The notes under the pieces are model-generated. The model was not told the DNA's origin. It did no database searches and worked only from the letters and a program-made list of their open reading frames with translations. A DNA stretch of 61,642 nucleotides from an uncultured Brevibacillus sp. (GTDB taxonomy: Bacteria; Bacillota; Bacilli; Brevibacillales; Brevibacillaceae), in NCBI RefSeq assembly GCF_947502445.1, contig NZ_CANMZW010000036.1, forward strand, positions 1 through 61,642, read 5' to 3'. Shown here in pieces: positions 52,910-61,216 of the stretch. Numbering within the stretch: position 1 is the first letter of the stretch; every line of letters starts with the position of its first letter. A program made the position numbers and the translations under genes.

Positions 52910-54256
52910 GTGCTCTCCAAAAATGAGAAACCCCCCATTCCGTCTAAGCCAATGCGAAAGAAGAAAAAACGCGGACAACGAAGCGCGCGGATGTACGTGC
53001 TTTTGGCAAGTTGTCTCATGCTCTGCTTGCTGGCGATCGGAGTGGGCTACGCACTCAGGGAAGTCGACAAAACACTTGAAATTGTAACAGAAGATCCGTA
53101 CAAGCTGCCTAATCAGCCTGTCGTGGAACAGCCATATGAGGAAAAGAAATCTCTTTCATTCGTCATCGTCGGTGTAGATACACGCAAAAATATCGGAATG
53201 CTAAACACAGACGTGCTTGTAGTAGCCGTCGCAAATCCAGTCACACAAAAGCTTACGATGGTCTCATTGCCGCGTGACACCCGGGTCCAGATTCCAGGCT
53301 ATCCCGGATATCACAAGGTCAACGAAGTATTTGCCCTCGGGGAAAATAAGAAGAAGGAAGCAGAAAGCAAAGGACAGCCCGAGACAGAAAATGGCATGAC
53401 GTTGCTCAAGAAAACATTGGATCACATGCTCGGCATTTCTGTTGGTCACTATGTTCAGCTCGATTTTGAGGGCTTTACGGCTGTGATTGACAAGCTGGGC
53501 GGGGTTAAGGTCGAGGTAGATCGGGATCTCGTCTACGAGCTGCCAAAAGAGGGTGTCTACCGTAATTTGAAAAAAGGGACACAAGTGCTTAATGGCGAAC
53601 AAGCCCTTGGATTTGTACGTCACCGCATAGACAGACGCGGAGATGCATACAATTCCAGTGACTTTGACCGAAATCGCCGCCAGCAGCAAGTAATTCGTGC
53701 GGTAGCGGACAAGGTCGTTTCTGTAGATGGCATCTCGAGCTTGACATCCGTAATGGAAGCGGTTGGTAAGCACATCAAAACAAACCTGTCAAAAGATCAG
53801 ATCAAAGGTCTGGCACTTGATTTTGGCAAGCTGAACTCAGAGAATATGGTTTCGCTAGACAATGGAGCGTTCTGGAGCTCGCCATATTCGCTCTGGCCGC
53901 TCGAAAACATGCAAGCTATTCGCAACACTCTGCGTACTGAGCTCGGCGAGATTGGAGCGGTAGCGTCTGCTCAGCTCAGCAATGCTGCCGTGGCTGAAGT
54001 AGCGAAGGCAGAGATGAAGGCAAATCCGAAGCCGTCTACGCAGTCAAAGCCTGCGACCACGGTAAAAGAGCAGCCCAAAACGGAGAAGCCCGCAACGCAG
54101 AAGCCAGCAACAAAGCCTTCGACACAGCCGCCACCATCTGATATCACCGAAGAACCTGTCGATCAGCAGATACCAAGTGACATGCCGCCTCCTGATATTC
54201 TTGCTCCGCCTGCACCCGTAACCAACTATACGGACAGCGCCCAAAACGGTGAATAG
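52910..54256 (+). CDS. LytR-CpsA-Psr (LCP) family cell-wall polymer ligase
   Basis: A 448-residue protein. An N-terminal cytoplasmic tail rich in Lys/Arg (KPMRKKKKRGQRSAR) precedes one membrane anchor (about 27-46). The LCP domain (about 80-270) has FVIVGVDTRKN, the TMVSLPRDTRVQIPGYPGYHKVNEVFALG stretch with its Arg/Asp residues, and FVRHRIDRRGD. It attaches teichoic acid or other anionic polymers to peptidoglycan. The Pro/Thr/Lys-rich tail (about 365-448) probably threads the wall. Start GTG 52910 has GGAG thirteen bases ahead, a wide gap. An extended -10 (TGGTAAAAT, 52817-52825) may be its promoter. Confidence 0.87.
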   Translation: MLSKNEKPPIPSKPMRKKKKRGQRSARMYVLLASCLMLCLLAIGVGYALREVDKTLEIVTEDPYKLPNQPVVEQPYEEKKSLSFVIVGVDTRKNIGMLNTDVLVVAVANPVTQKLTMVSLPRDTRVQIPGYPGYHKVNEVFALGENKKKEAESKGQPETENGMTLLKKTLDHMLGISVGHYVQLDFEGFTAVIDKLGGVKVEVDRDLVYELPKEGVYRNLKKGTQVLNGEQALGFVRHRIDRRGDAYNSSDFDRNRRQQQVIRAVADKVVSVDGISSLTSVMEAVGKHIKTNLSKDQIKGLALDFGKLNSENMVSLDNGAFWSSPYSLWPLENMQAIRNTLRTELGEIGAVASAQLSNAAVAEVAKAEMKANPKPSTQSKPATTVKEQPKTEKPATQKPATKPSTQPPPSDITEEPVDQQIPSDMPPPDILAPPAPVTNYTDSAQNGE

Positions 54257-54355
54257 CAAATAGCACACCCACCAGGGCATATGTACATATACTGATTGTG
54301 AGGTATCTGGGATTGGTGTTCCTTGCCACCTAGCAGGAACGGAGGGTGATGGTGG

Positions 54356-54985
54356 TTGAAAAATTTGCGGGAGACCATGAAGCAGCTACAAAAAACATCG
54401 GAGAGTCTCTCCAGGTTGAGCATGGACCAAGAGCATCCTTGGAAAGCATTAAGCCAAATGAATCAAATCTTGGACACCGGCTTTTGGGATAATTTGGTCA
54501 AACTAAACAATCATTCGATTCAAAATCCACAGGCACAGGCAAACAAAGTTGTTCCTACCATAAAAAAGGCGAAAAACAAAGGCAGGGGCAAAGAAAGAAA
54601 AACGGAGCCAGAAAGAGAAAGGCATCCAACACCGATCGTACGGATCAATGAAACCGAATCTTTTCCGACACTGGATATTTTTCAAACAGATAAGCTTGTC
54701 ATTCTATGCTGTGAGCTTGCCGGCTTTGCACGTGACAGTCTGGAAGTGACACTGACAGATCAGCGAGTGCTTGAGCTAAAAGGGGAAATCAAGGAGCCTT
54801 CCTATATGCGCTCACGCGTACTGCTGGAACGGTACTATGGACCTTTCTACCGGGAAGTTGAGCTTCCCGTGCCAGTCAGCGCAAATGGAATGAAGGCAAA
54901 GTACGAGGATGGACTGCTGGAATTGATTCTGGCCAGAGATAATACCTTTCGGGAAAGAAAAACTACCTTTAAAGCAAATTTGTAG
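54356..54985 (+). CDS. Hsp20/alpha-crystallin-like protein
   Basis: A 209-residue protein. Residues 1-95 are polar and contain a basic patch (TIKKAKNKGRGKERKTEPERER). The alpha-crystallin domain is at about 100-200: FPTLDIFQTDKLVILCCELAGF, then EVTLTDQRVLELKGEIKEP and ERYYGPFYREVELP. Such proteins next to gerP in spore formers are often coat or spore heat-shock related (CotM/CotP-like), but this is inference. Start TTG 54356 lies behind GGAGGGTGA. A weak GGGGGC/GCCCTC hairpin with T residues follows at about 54988-55014. Confidence 0.75.
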   Translation: MKNLRETMKQLQKTSESLSRLSMDQEHPWKALSQMNQILDTGFWDNLVKLNNHSIQNPQAQANKVVPTIKKAKNKGRGKERKTEPERERHPTPIVRINETESFPTLDIFQTDKLVILCCELAGFARDSLEVTLTDQRVLELKGEIKEPSYMRSRVLLERYYGPFYREVELPVPVSANGMKAKYEDGLLELILARDNTFRERKTTFKANL

Positions 54986-55051
54986 TGGGGGGCTGTGGCC
55001 CTCTCTTTTTTTCGTCTTAGAAATGAGGGAATGACTTGTCCAACTCACGGC

Positions 55052-55084
55052 AAAAGCAGTGTTAATAAAAAGCATTAACACTGC
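55052..55084 (-). terminator. Intrinsic terminator of the gerP operon
   Basis: On the minus strand GCAGTGTTAAT (55074-55084) pairs perfectly with ATTAACACTGC (55056-55066). A TTTTG tail follows. It begins right after the gerPF stop. Confidence 0.75.
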
Positions 55085-55087
55085 ATC

Positions 55088-55303
55088 TTATACGTTCCCG
55101 ACGAGTGGCTGGTCGACGACACTAGGATCAAGCGTATTCGTAGAGCTGACACCATTAATCGTGTTGACGAGGTTACCAGTATTGCCTCCGCCAGAGCCGG
55201 AAAAAGTTTTGGTAGCACTTTTCGGAGAAATGTTCAGGGTGTCGCCAAAATTCACCGTTCCTGAATTGCTGTTTATATTGACTGCACCAATCACTGAGGG
55301 CAA
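55088..55303 (-). CDS. gerPF: Spore germination protein GerPF
   Basis: A 71-residue protein of the GerPA/GerPF family (VIGAVNINSNSGTVNFGDTLNISPKS, then TKTFSGSGGGNTG). It is closely similar in pattern to GerPA at the other end of the operon. GerP proteins sit in the spore coat and help germinants pass to their receptors. Start TTG at 55303 lies behind GGGAGG. It is the last gene of the operon. Confidence 0.92.
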   Translation of the reverse strand: MPSVIGAVNINSNSGTVNFGDTLNISPKSATKTFSGSGGGNTGNLVNTINGVSSTNTLDPSVVDQPLVGNV

Positions 55304-55319
55304 AGGATCTCGCCTCCCA

Positions 55320-55706
55320 TTACTTTTGGTTTTTATCTGCGTCCTTCATGATATGTCGAATATTTTTAACGCGTGATCCCAAACAAATTGATTCGTTCGA
55401 GCCGACATGGAGGACTGACGAGGCTGCTAAAAAGTTTACCCTTACCTTGTTTACGCAAATGGCCGAGGTTTCGTGACAGGTGGTTATCTCAAGTGGCTCT
55501 GTGATAACCGGGACATCAATAGGTTCGCAAAAAGTGAAATAGTCACGAAACAAAAATTCATTTTCGTAAAAAATCGCTTTTTCACGTTGGACGGCAAGCA
55601 CGTTGGAAACAGCATCAAGCACTTTGGAATCCCCAATTTGTATAACGGATGAGGTATCAACGGAAATGTTGGTCAAGGACTGTACGTGACTGGTTCGTTT
55701 GGCCAT
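55320..55706 (-). CDS. gerPE: Spore germination protein GerPE
   Basis: A 128-residue protein. Two IGDS/VGSN-type repeats (VIQIGDSKVLDAVSNVLAVQREKA and VLHVGSNESICLGSRVKNIRHI) match GerPE. The start is the ATG at 55706 behind AAAGGAGC. The longer frame from 55754 overlaps gerPD and has no site. Confidence 0.9.
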   Translation of the reverse strand: MAKRTSHVQSLTNISVDTSSVIQIGDSKVLDAVSNVLAVQREKAIFYENEFLFRDYFTFCEPIDVPVITEPLEITTCHETSAICVNKVRVNFLAASSVLHVGSNESICLGSRVKNIRHIMKDADKNQK

Positions 55707-55710
55707 CAGC

Positions 55711-55899
55711 TTAGCTCCTTTGCGTTGCAGAAGGACGTGGAGTAGTGACACCAACGATCAATGTTTCAGGAGGCGTCTCATAATTGGAAGTAAGAGTCAC
55801 TGTTTTCGTATCCCCTATGAACAGGGAGCTTGCCGTGACGAGAGTCTCTACCTTCAAATTTTCTACACAAACATCCCCGTTTATAACCTGATAAAACAT
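55711..55899 (-). CDS. gerPD: Spore germination protein GerPD
   Basis: A 62-residue protein, MFYQVINGDVCVENLKVETL, with SSLFIGDTKTVTLTSNYETPPETLIVG matching GerPD. The ATG at 55899 has AGAGGAA eleven bases ahead. The longer frame from 55959 is inside gerPC. Confidence 0.9.
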   Translation of the reverse strand: MFYQVINGDVCVENLKVETLVTASSLFIGDTKTVTLTSNYETPPETLIVGVTTPRPSATQRS

Positions 55900-55900
55900 G

Positions 55901-56515
55901 TTAGGAATCGTTCCTCTCACGTGGTAAATTTTGGACGAAGGTCTCGCATGTTCGCTCAATATCGCGTTTTACTTTTTGAATCGTTTTTTGTTCCCAGGCA
56001 TCAATCTGCTCGGGCTCCCATTGGGTAGTGTCAAACTGGTTCAGGTAATGCCGGATACGATGATCAATCTGTTTGCGAATGTCATCCATGATAAAGCCGC
56101 GATAGGCATCGTCGAGCGAATATCCACATTCTTCTTCGATTCTCTCCAGCACACGATAGGCGTCATTGTCGAGATAACGATGAATTTCTTTTTGGACGCG
56201 ATCAAAAGAATCGGATGCGGCTTTGGGAGGTGAAGGTACATCCATCGACTGGTTGATGGCAAAATCTCCAATGTTCGGGTCAGAGCCTTTTGGATTTAAA
56301 CCGATGTTCATCGTACCTTCTAATCTCTCCACTTTTAAAAGGTCAAATTTATATTCATTCTTAATCACAGAGGGAACCTGCTTTTCCTTCAGCTCATCAA
56401 GGTCCTGTTGCATTTGCTCAAGCATTTGCTTCATGGACTCCATTTTTTGGTTCTGTACATGCAAATAGTCATGTAGCTGCTGAAAATATTGCATCAACTC
56501 GGGACTCATGTACAT
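55901..56515 (-). CDS. gerPC: Spore germination protein GerPC
   Basis: A 204-residue protein, the largest of the operon. An N-terminal coiled coil (about 3-45, MSPELMQYFQQLHDYLHVQNQKMESMKQML) precedes VIKNEYKFDLLKVERLEGTMNIGLNPKGSDPNIGDF (about 56-91), the GerPC signature. The helical C-terminal half has YLDNDAYRVLERIEEECGY. The ATG at 56515 follows AAGGATG. The upstream extension to 56734 overlaps gerPB. Confidence 0.9.
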   Translation of the reverse strand: MYMSPELMQYFQQLHDYLHVQNQKMESMKQMLEQMQQDLDELKEKQVPSVIKNEYKFDLLKVERLEGTMNIGLNPKGSDPNIGDFAINQSMDVPSPPKAASDSFDRVQKEIHRYLDNDAYRVLERIEEECGYSLDDAYRGFIMDDIRKQIDHRIRHYLNQFDTTQWEPEQIDAWEQKTIQKVKRDIERTCETFVQNLPRERNDS

Positions 56516-56558
56516 GACGATCATCCTTCTCTTCATCAAGCATAAAGCTGCCTTCTCG

Positions 56559-56783
56559 CTAGCGCGTCGGCTCAACCAGAGGAACGAGGGGGACGAACTC
56601 CTCGCGCTCCCTGCGGGGCACTGGCCCGGCAGGAGGAGCTGGCTCAGTAAAGCACCCTGTATTGTATAGCTGGGATAATGGCTTAATGATTCCTGCACTT
56701 CCGATTTGGCAAACCGATGAATTGGAAATGCCATCGATCTTTAAATGGTGAATAACAATATTTTGATGAACAAAAAAGTTCAT
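56559..56783 (-). CDS. gerPB: Spore germination protein GerPB
   Basis: A 74-residue protein, MNFFVHQNIVIHHLKIDGISNSSVCQIGSAG, with a Pro-rich C-terminus (EPAPPAGPVP and FVPLVPLVEPTR), very like B. subtilis GerPB. It overlaps the gerPA stop by four bases, so translation is coupled. Confidence 0.93.
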   Translation of the reverse strand: MNFFVHQNIVIHHLKIDGISNSSVCQIGSAGIIKPLSQLYNTGCFTEPAPPAGPVPRREREEFVPLVPLVEPTR

Positions 56784-57031
56784 GTTTGATCTCGCCCCTC
56801 GGTCGTGGATTCAGTCATTTCCTCCACAAATACGGGCCAATTTTCTCCTCTTGATTCATTTACATAAATGACGCTCTTCGGAATCTTCAAGGACAGATTG
56901 GTTCCTGAATTAAATGAACCGCCACCTGCAAAGGTTTTCGTATAACTCACGGGAGCAATTTTCCGGACATCCCCGACGTTGAAGACACCACTAATGCTGT
57001 TGACATTGATTACTCCGACGATGGCAGGCAT
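56780..57031 (-). CDS. gerPA: Spore germination protein GerPA
   Basis: An 83-residue protein, MPAIVGVINVNSISGVFNVGD, then APVSYTKTFAGGGSFNSG, the GerPA/GerPF pattern. Residues after 57 (VNESRGENWPVFVEEMTESTTEGRDQT) are an added acidic tail. AAAGGATGTG precedes the ATG at 57031. First gene of gerPABCDEF, with a sigma-K-type promoter ahead. Confidence 0.92.
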   Translation of the reverse strand: MPAIVGVINVNSISGVFNVGDVRKIAPVSYTKTFAGGGSFNSGTNLSLKIPKSVIYVNESRGENWPVFVEEMTESTTEGRDQT

Positions 57032-57064
57032 CTTCTCACATCCTTTTGGAGAAATCCCTTTTTG

Positions 57065-57091
57065 TATTCTATGTGATTGGTCAGTGGGTGT
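57065..57091 (-). promoter_or_regulatory. Sigma-K promoter of the gerP operon
   Basis: On the minus strand AC (57090-57091), sixteen bases, then CATAGAATA (57065-57073) fit the sigma-K consensus AC-N16-CATANNNTA exactly. It is 34 bases before gerPA. B. subtilis gerP is sigma-K dependent. Confidence 0.7.
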
Positions 57092-57108
57092 TCATACCTG
57101 TTTTTGAG

Positions 57109-57136
57109 ACAGATCAGAAATGCGAGGCATATCATG
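57109..57136 (+). promoter_or_regulatory. Possible late-sporulation promoter for the GerPD-like gene
   Basis: AC (57109-57110), seventeen bases, then CATATCATG (57128-57136) fit the sigma-K pattern with one mismatch at the end. CATATCAT also fits the sigma-E -10. It faces away from the gerP promoter. Confidence 0.4.
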
Positions 57137-57194
57137 CAGGAGCATCACGAATTGTCGATGACTACACAAAAGAAAAAGGGGGCTTTATAAGAAG

Positions 57195-57410
57195 ATGAGC
57201 TTAAACATGTACGTCAACAATAGAAAAATGGCTGTTGAAGATATGGAGGTAGGAGGGGCGACACAATCCTCCCTTATCTTAATTGGAGATGCGGATGTCA
57301 TTACGTGCTCTTCGGTATTTGATACGCCAGCAGATTCTCTTCTCATGAACAAAGAGGTGCCAATCAGGCCTCTCGCACGAAGACCCATCCTGACCGAACC
57401 ACTAGATTAA
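57195..57410 (+). CDS. Orphan GerPD-like spore germination protein
   Basis: A 71-residue protein divergent from gerPA. MYVNNRKMAVEDMEVGGATQ with SSLILIGDADVITCSSVFDTPADSLLMN has the GerPD frame (SS-I-GD-------F-TP--SL). It keeps a Pro/Arg-rich end (RPLARRPILTEP). The operon already has a gerPD, so this is a second member. ATG 57195 or ATG 57207 could be the start; AAAGGGGGC lies about twelve bases before the first. Its last four bases overlap the 3' end of the convergent cyclase gene. Confidence 0.72.
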   Translation: MSLNMYVNNRKMAVEDMEVGGATQSSLILIGDADVITCSSVFDTPADSLLMNKEVPIRPLARRPILTEPLD

Positions 57411-59311
57411 CCTTGGTCTTTCCTGTATTTATTATGGTAATGACTCAATGCGAGAAGCGGCCAGATCCAGCGGTAGCTATGGTAGGCAAAATACGTTCCG
57501 CCTGGACGCCCCCCACCAGTTGGGTAGGAAGTAGTCCAGTCGTTCGTGTCGATACTGCTTATTAAAAAACGGACCCCATTTGCAAGTGCAGGGGTCGATT
57601 GCGGGAAGACAGCAATCAGGGCATCAACTGCCCACGCCGTCTGCGAGGGGGTGCTTGCTCGAAGCGCGACGTAGTGCTTCTTTTCATCGCTCATGCAAGA
57701 CTCCCCCCAACCCCCGTCGTCATTTTGCTGCTGGATTAGCCACTGTACCGCTTTTTGAACCGCAGGATGCGCGGGTGATACGCCAATCGCCATCATTCCG
57801 GTTATTGCAGCCCACGTGCCGTAAATATAGGAGATGCCCCATCTTCCGTACCAGGAGCCGTCCGTTTCTTGATTTCTGAGAAGCCAGCGCAATGCTTTTT
57901 GCATACGTGAATCGGTCAGCTGCAGACCCGCCAGAGAACCAAGGAACTCCAGCGTTCTGCCAGTCAAGTCTGCTGAGGATGGATCGGTGCTGACGGTATC
58001 CGAGCCTTCAATTGGCAGTTGGCGAATCAAGGGTGAATTCGTATTTTTCTCAAAGGCTGGCCATCCTCCGTCGTCATTTTGCATCGATAATACCCAATCG
58101 AGTCCACGCTTCCAAGCAGCTTTTGCAGTCGTATCCTGCTGGGCGAAGGAATGGAGAGCGCGCAGAGCAGCGGTCGAATCGTCGATGTCTGGGTTCATCG
58201 TATTGTTGTCAGAAAAGCCCCAGCCGCCGGGACTCGCACCTGGATTTTGAATTTTCCAGTCTCCGTACGTTGTTTGCTGCTTCGATAGCAGGTAACGGCT
58301 GGCACGCTGAATAGAAGGATGCGACGGTGCTACTCCACTTTGCTGCAATGTATAGGTCAAAAGTGCTGTATCCCAGACTGCGGAGGTAGCGAGCTGCAGG
58401 TGGACGCCGGCATCTGCCTTACATACGGAATCGACGAGTCCCTTCATAGCCTTGCGAATGACAGGATTGTCGGGGGAGTAGCCACGAGCGAGCAACGCGA
58501 AGATCATAAAATAGGTCGAGGTCGAGTAGTTGTAGAGGGTGCCATCCGGCTCGATACGTGCAAGCATAAATTGCTCCAGACGGCGAAGGGAAAGCTCGTG
58601 CAGCTGTGCTGGCAGTAATGGTAGGCGTTGAACGTACGAGTGAATTGAGGAGAGAAAGGATTGTCCTTCTCGAATAAAGCCATCGAGCATGGAATGGCGA
58701 TATACGCCAGGGGCGATAGGAGTAGTTGTATACAAATCGGACAAGTCAGGTGTGGTGGAAAGCTTGCGGACGTATTTGCGATCCGCACAAATCATGATGG
58801 GAGCGAGGTGAACGCGGGCATAACCGACAAAATCATAAAAGCTGACGGGAAAGCTGGGGTGCAGCAAGGTCAACTCGACAGGCACAATAAAATGAGGTGG
58901 CCATTGATACTGACCCGTCAGTGATGTTGTAAGCTTGGTCAGCATATTGGCCTGCGTGAGCCCTCCTTTTTCACGGATAAAGTCGCGGGCTTGTGCCATT
59001 CTCGGATCATTCTTTTTATAGCGTCCAGTGTACAAGAGGGCAAAATAGCAGTCAATCGTCGTCGACAAATGCCCCTCGTCTTCATCCGGATACAATTTCC
59101 ACGCACCGTTGTCCTGCTGCTTCGATGCGATATGTTTTGTGAGCTGCTCAATCAAATCCTCATCATCAATCCCAAGCGTACGCAATAGGATGATCATGTG
59201 AGCGTCGGTCATGGGGGAGCTCTCCAGACAAAAACGCCAGGAGCCATCTTCCTCCTGTCTCTTAAGCAAAAACGATTGGATGCGCTGTATGGCATACTGT
59301 ACGTCCTGCAT
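57407..59311 (-). CDS. Squalene-hopene/terpene cyclase (class II)
   Basis: A 634-residue class II terpene cyclase. The catalytic DXDD motif is DIDD in NPDIDDSTAALRAL (about 376-389). Several QW repeats are visible, such as QEEDGSW (about 25), QQDNGAW, QNDDGGWPAFE (about 417), QETDGSWYGRWG and QQNDDGGWGES near 535. The substrate could be squalene (hopene) or tetraprenyl-beta-curcumene (sporulenol-type, as B. subtilis SqhC). The spore-gene neighbours make the latter at least plausible. GGAGGTGA precedes ATG 59311; the extension to 59344 overlaps it. Confidence 0.87.
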   Translation of the reverse strand: MQDVQYAIQRIQSFLLKRQEEDGSWRFCLESSPMTDAHMIILLRTLGIDDEDLIEQLTKHIASKQQDNGAWKLYPDEDEGHLSTTIDCYFALLYTGRYKKNDPRMAQARDFIREKGGLTQANMLTKLTTSLTGQYQWPPHFIVPVELTLLHPSFPVSFYDFVGYARVHLAPIMICADRKYVRKLSTTPDLSDLYTTTPIAPGVYRHSMLDGFIREGQSFLSSIHSYVQRLPLLPAQLHELSLRRLEQFMLARIEPDGTLYNYSTSTYFMIFALLARGYSPDNPVIRKAMKGLVDSVCKADAGVHLQLATSAVWDTALLTYTLQQSGVAPSHPSIQRASRYLLSKQQTTYGDWKIQNPGASPGGWGFSDNNTMNPDIDDSTAALRALHSFAQQDTTAKAAWKRGLDWVLSMQNDDGGWPAFEKNTNSPLIRQLPIEGSDTVSTDPSSADLTGRTLEFLGSLAGLQLTDSRMQKALRWLLRNQETDGSWYGRWGISYIYGTWAAITGMMAIGVSPAHPAVQKAVQWLIQQQNDDGGWGESCMSDEKKHYVALRASTPSQTAWAVDALIAVFPQSTPALANGVRFLISSIDTNDWTTSYPTGGGRPGGTYFAYHSYRWIWPLLALSHYHNKYRKDQG

Positions 59312-59357
59312 CTCGTTCACCTCCGTAAAAATACGCTTCATCAAAGGAGGATGGAGA

Positions 59358-60533
59358 GTGAAAGTACCATGGTTCGTTCATCACCCGCTCCAGCCTTTGA
59401 TCAAGGAGCTAAAGAAGGGGCAAGCGCTTGAAAAACGAGGGCAGCCCCCGGAGAAGCTGTCTGCATCTGAGCAAGAAATCGTGGTGAGGATTCGGCATAA
59501 GACACAGCAGCTCAATGCTGACAATATAGACAGAACCCGTGCCTATCTCGACTTTTACGAAAAGCATCCCGAAATTCACTGGGCGCTTTTGGCACATCTT
59601 GTTTCCCGCAATGCTGGGTGGAGTATGACTGATCTGCGCGGCGAATTGCTGCCACGGCTACTGTCTGCCAAAGAGCAGCTGAACTTCTTTTCATTTTTGG
59701 AGCGGGGGAATTGGCTGATCTTTCATGATGCCTACCCTCAATTATTACTGTATGAGGAGAGCGTAAAGCGTCAGACCAACCTTTTTCACCTGCTTCCTCA
59801 TCTACAGGTTTCTGCCTTTATGCAAGCGGTCTGGAATGTTTTTTGGGTAAAAGGGGATCGGGAGCTGCTTGCAGTCGCTTTGATTATCAATGAGCAAAAT
59901 TTTTTGGAGGGGCAGGTGATGAAAAACGTGCAGTACCGGAGCTCGGTGCTGCAATCGTTGCCATTTGCTCTTCAGGAGCTTATGCAGCTGAATCAAATTT
60001 TGTTTCCGTATGATCCTTGCCAGGAAGCATTCGCGGCAAGAAAGGAGCTTCGCCTGCGCTTGATAGGACAAAACGTCTCGCATTTTGCCTCTTTATCCGA
60101 GCGAATCACATTGGGGAAGAGCTTATATGCCCTGCTGTTCCGCACTGCTGATTATTTGGAGGGTGTGAGTCGATGGGCAGCGAAGACTCCACATTCAGGC
60201 TCGAGAAAAGATTTTTGGCCTCATCTGTTTCACGATTTGAACGAAACGGTCCCAGTCAGGAGCTATCAGCGAAAAATAGCCAGCTGTCGAATCAAGCCCG
60301 GTTCAAATCGGCTTTACTCCCCTGTTCTTCGCAACGCTTGGAAAATGATCGTGCACACTCCCCCGGCTGATATGGACTGGTATCACGGCCAAGCTGAGGT
60401 GATAAAGGCGCTCATGCTGACAAAAGGCGCGGCGAATACAGCTGAGATGGGGGAGGTGTACTGCCAGACACTCGAAAAAATGGAGCTTGCGGTGCTTGCT
60501 CACGGAAAAATTTTTGGTGAAAGACCGTTTTAG
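59358..60533 (+). CDS. DUF2515 protein, YppC family
   Basis: A 391-residue protein. The stretch DNIDRTRAYLDFYEKHPEIHWALLAHLVSRNAGWSMTDLRGELL (about 56-99) is the DUF2515 signature I know from B. subtilis YppC. No membrane segments or catalytic motifs are clear. Function is unknown. GTG 59358 with AAAGGAGG seven bases ahead is the start; the frame from 59211 runs into the cyclase gene. It is divergent from the cyclase, with only 46 bases between starts. Confidence 0.78.
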   Translation: MKVPWFVHHPLQPLIKELKKGQALEKRGQPPEKLSASEQEIVVRIRHKTQQLNADNIDRTRAYLDFYEKHPEIHWALLAHLVSRNAGWSMTDLRGELLPRLLSAKEQLNFFSFLERGNWLIFHDAYPQLLLYEESVKRQTNLFHLLPHLQVSAFMQAVWNVFWVKGDRELLAVALIINEQNFLEGQVMKNVQYRSSVLQSLPFALQELMQLNQILFPYDPCQEAFAARKELRLRLIGQNVSHFASLSERITLGKSLYALLFRTADYLEGVSRWAAKTPHSGSRKDFWPHLFHDLNETVPVRSYQRKIASCRIKPGSNRLYSPVLRNAWKMIVHTPPADMDWYHGQAEVIKALMLTKGAANTAEMGEVYCQTLEKMELAVLAHGKIFGERPF

Positions 60534-60645
60534 GAAATCATTCCCTCTTCTTTACTTGTCCGATGTAGTAAAATAGGGGAGGGAACGAATGTTTTGTATA
60601 CATGGTCCCAGGCAACTTAGGTAGTAGATAGGGAGTAGAGCAGGT

Positions 60646-61011
60646 ATGAAAGTCGTCATTGCAGAAAAACCGGACCAGGCAATGAAGCTGGCCAGTCCGT
60701 TTTCTCATAGAAAACAGCAAGGCTATGTCGAGGTACATCCGAATCGAATTTTTCCTAACGGAGCTTTTTTTACGTGGGCAGTAGGGCATATTTGTGAGCT
60801 GGTTCCTCCAGAGGCATATAATCCAGCCTGGAAAAGATGGTCGCTTCCATCACTTCCGCTCATCCCGGATTCTTTTCGCCATCAGGTGATGAAGTCAAAA
60901 TTCAAGCAATTTGCGATCATCAAGCAGCTGCTGAAACGAAGTGAGGTAAAGGGCATTATTCATGCAGGCGATGCTGGACGTGAAGGTGAGCAAATCGGAA
61001 GTAGATATTGA
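60646..61011 (+). pseudogene. topB: DNA topoisomerase III (topB), 5' fragment only
   Basis: Residues 1-117 are the N-terminal TOPRIM domain of TopB: MKVVIAEKPDQAMKLASPF (catalytic Glu), FPNGAFFTWAVGHICELVPPE, and IIHAGDAGREGEQI with the DxD/GREGE motif. Whole TopB is about 700 residues. The frame breaks right after GREGEQI and ends GSRY-stop; the active-site tyrosine and all later domains are missing. From about 61000 the DNA is clearly more AT-rich. The cause is most likely an insertion, with the rest of topB beyond the window. GGGAGTAGAGCAGG lies ahead of ATG 60646. Confidence 0.8.
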
Positions 61012-61022
61012 GAAACATCGAA

Positions 61023-61055
61023 AACCCTACTCTATCATACAGAGGAGGGTTTATT
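61023..61055 (+). terminator. Hairpin terminator, repeat module copy 1
   Basis: AACCCTACTCT (61023-61033) and AGAGGAGGGTT (61041-61051) form an eleven-base stem with one A-G mismatch, followed by TTATTATTG. It lies soon after the broken topB frame ends. A near-identical copy is at 61343. Confidence 0.6.
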
Positions 61056-61059
61056 ATTG

Positions 61060-61088
61060 TTGTGAAAATTTGACGGTTTATGTAGAAG
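61060..61088 (+). promoter_or_regulatory. Possible promoter, repeat module copy 1
   Basis: TTGTGA (61060-61065) and TAGAAG (61083-61088) are 17 bases apart, each matching four of six consensus bases. They align with a much better promoter in copy 2, which suggests decay or weak activity. Confidence 0.35.
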
Positions 61089-61142
61089 TGAAAAGGATTA
61101 TAGTCTTAGGAATAAAGAATCTTATTTTAAAAATCAGTATTT

Positions 61143-61166
61143 ATATTCATGTCTATAAATGAATAT
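61143..61166 (+). repeat. Inverted repeat in the leader of the 31-codon frame
   Basis: ATATTCAT (61143-61150) and ATGAATAT (61159-61166) form a perfect eight-base stem with an eight-base loop. It is about 50 bases ahead of the start codon. It has no match in module copy 2. Confidence 0.35.
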
Positions 61167-61216
61167 GCATTTGTATCGAATCGAGGAAACATGTTTATCT
61201 TATGAAGGAGTGTAAT

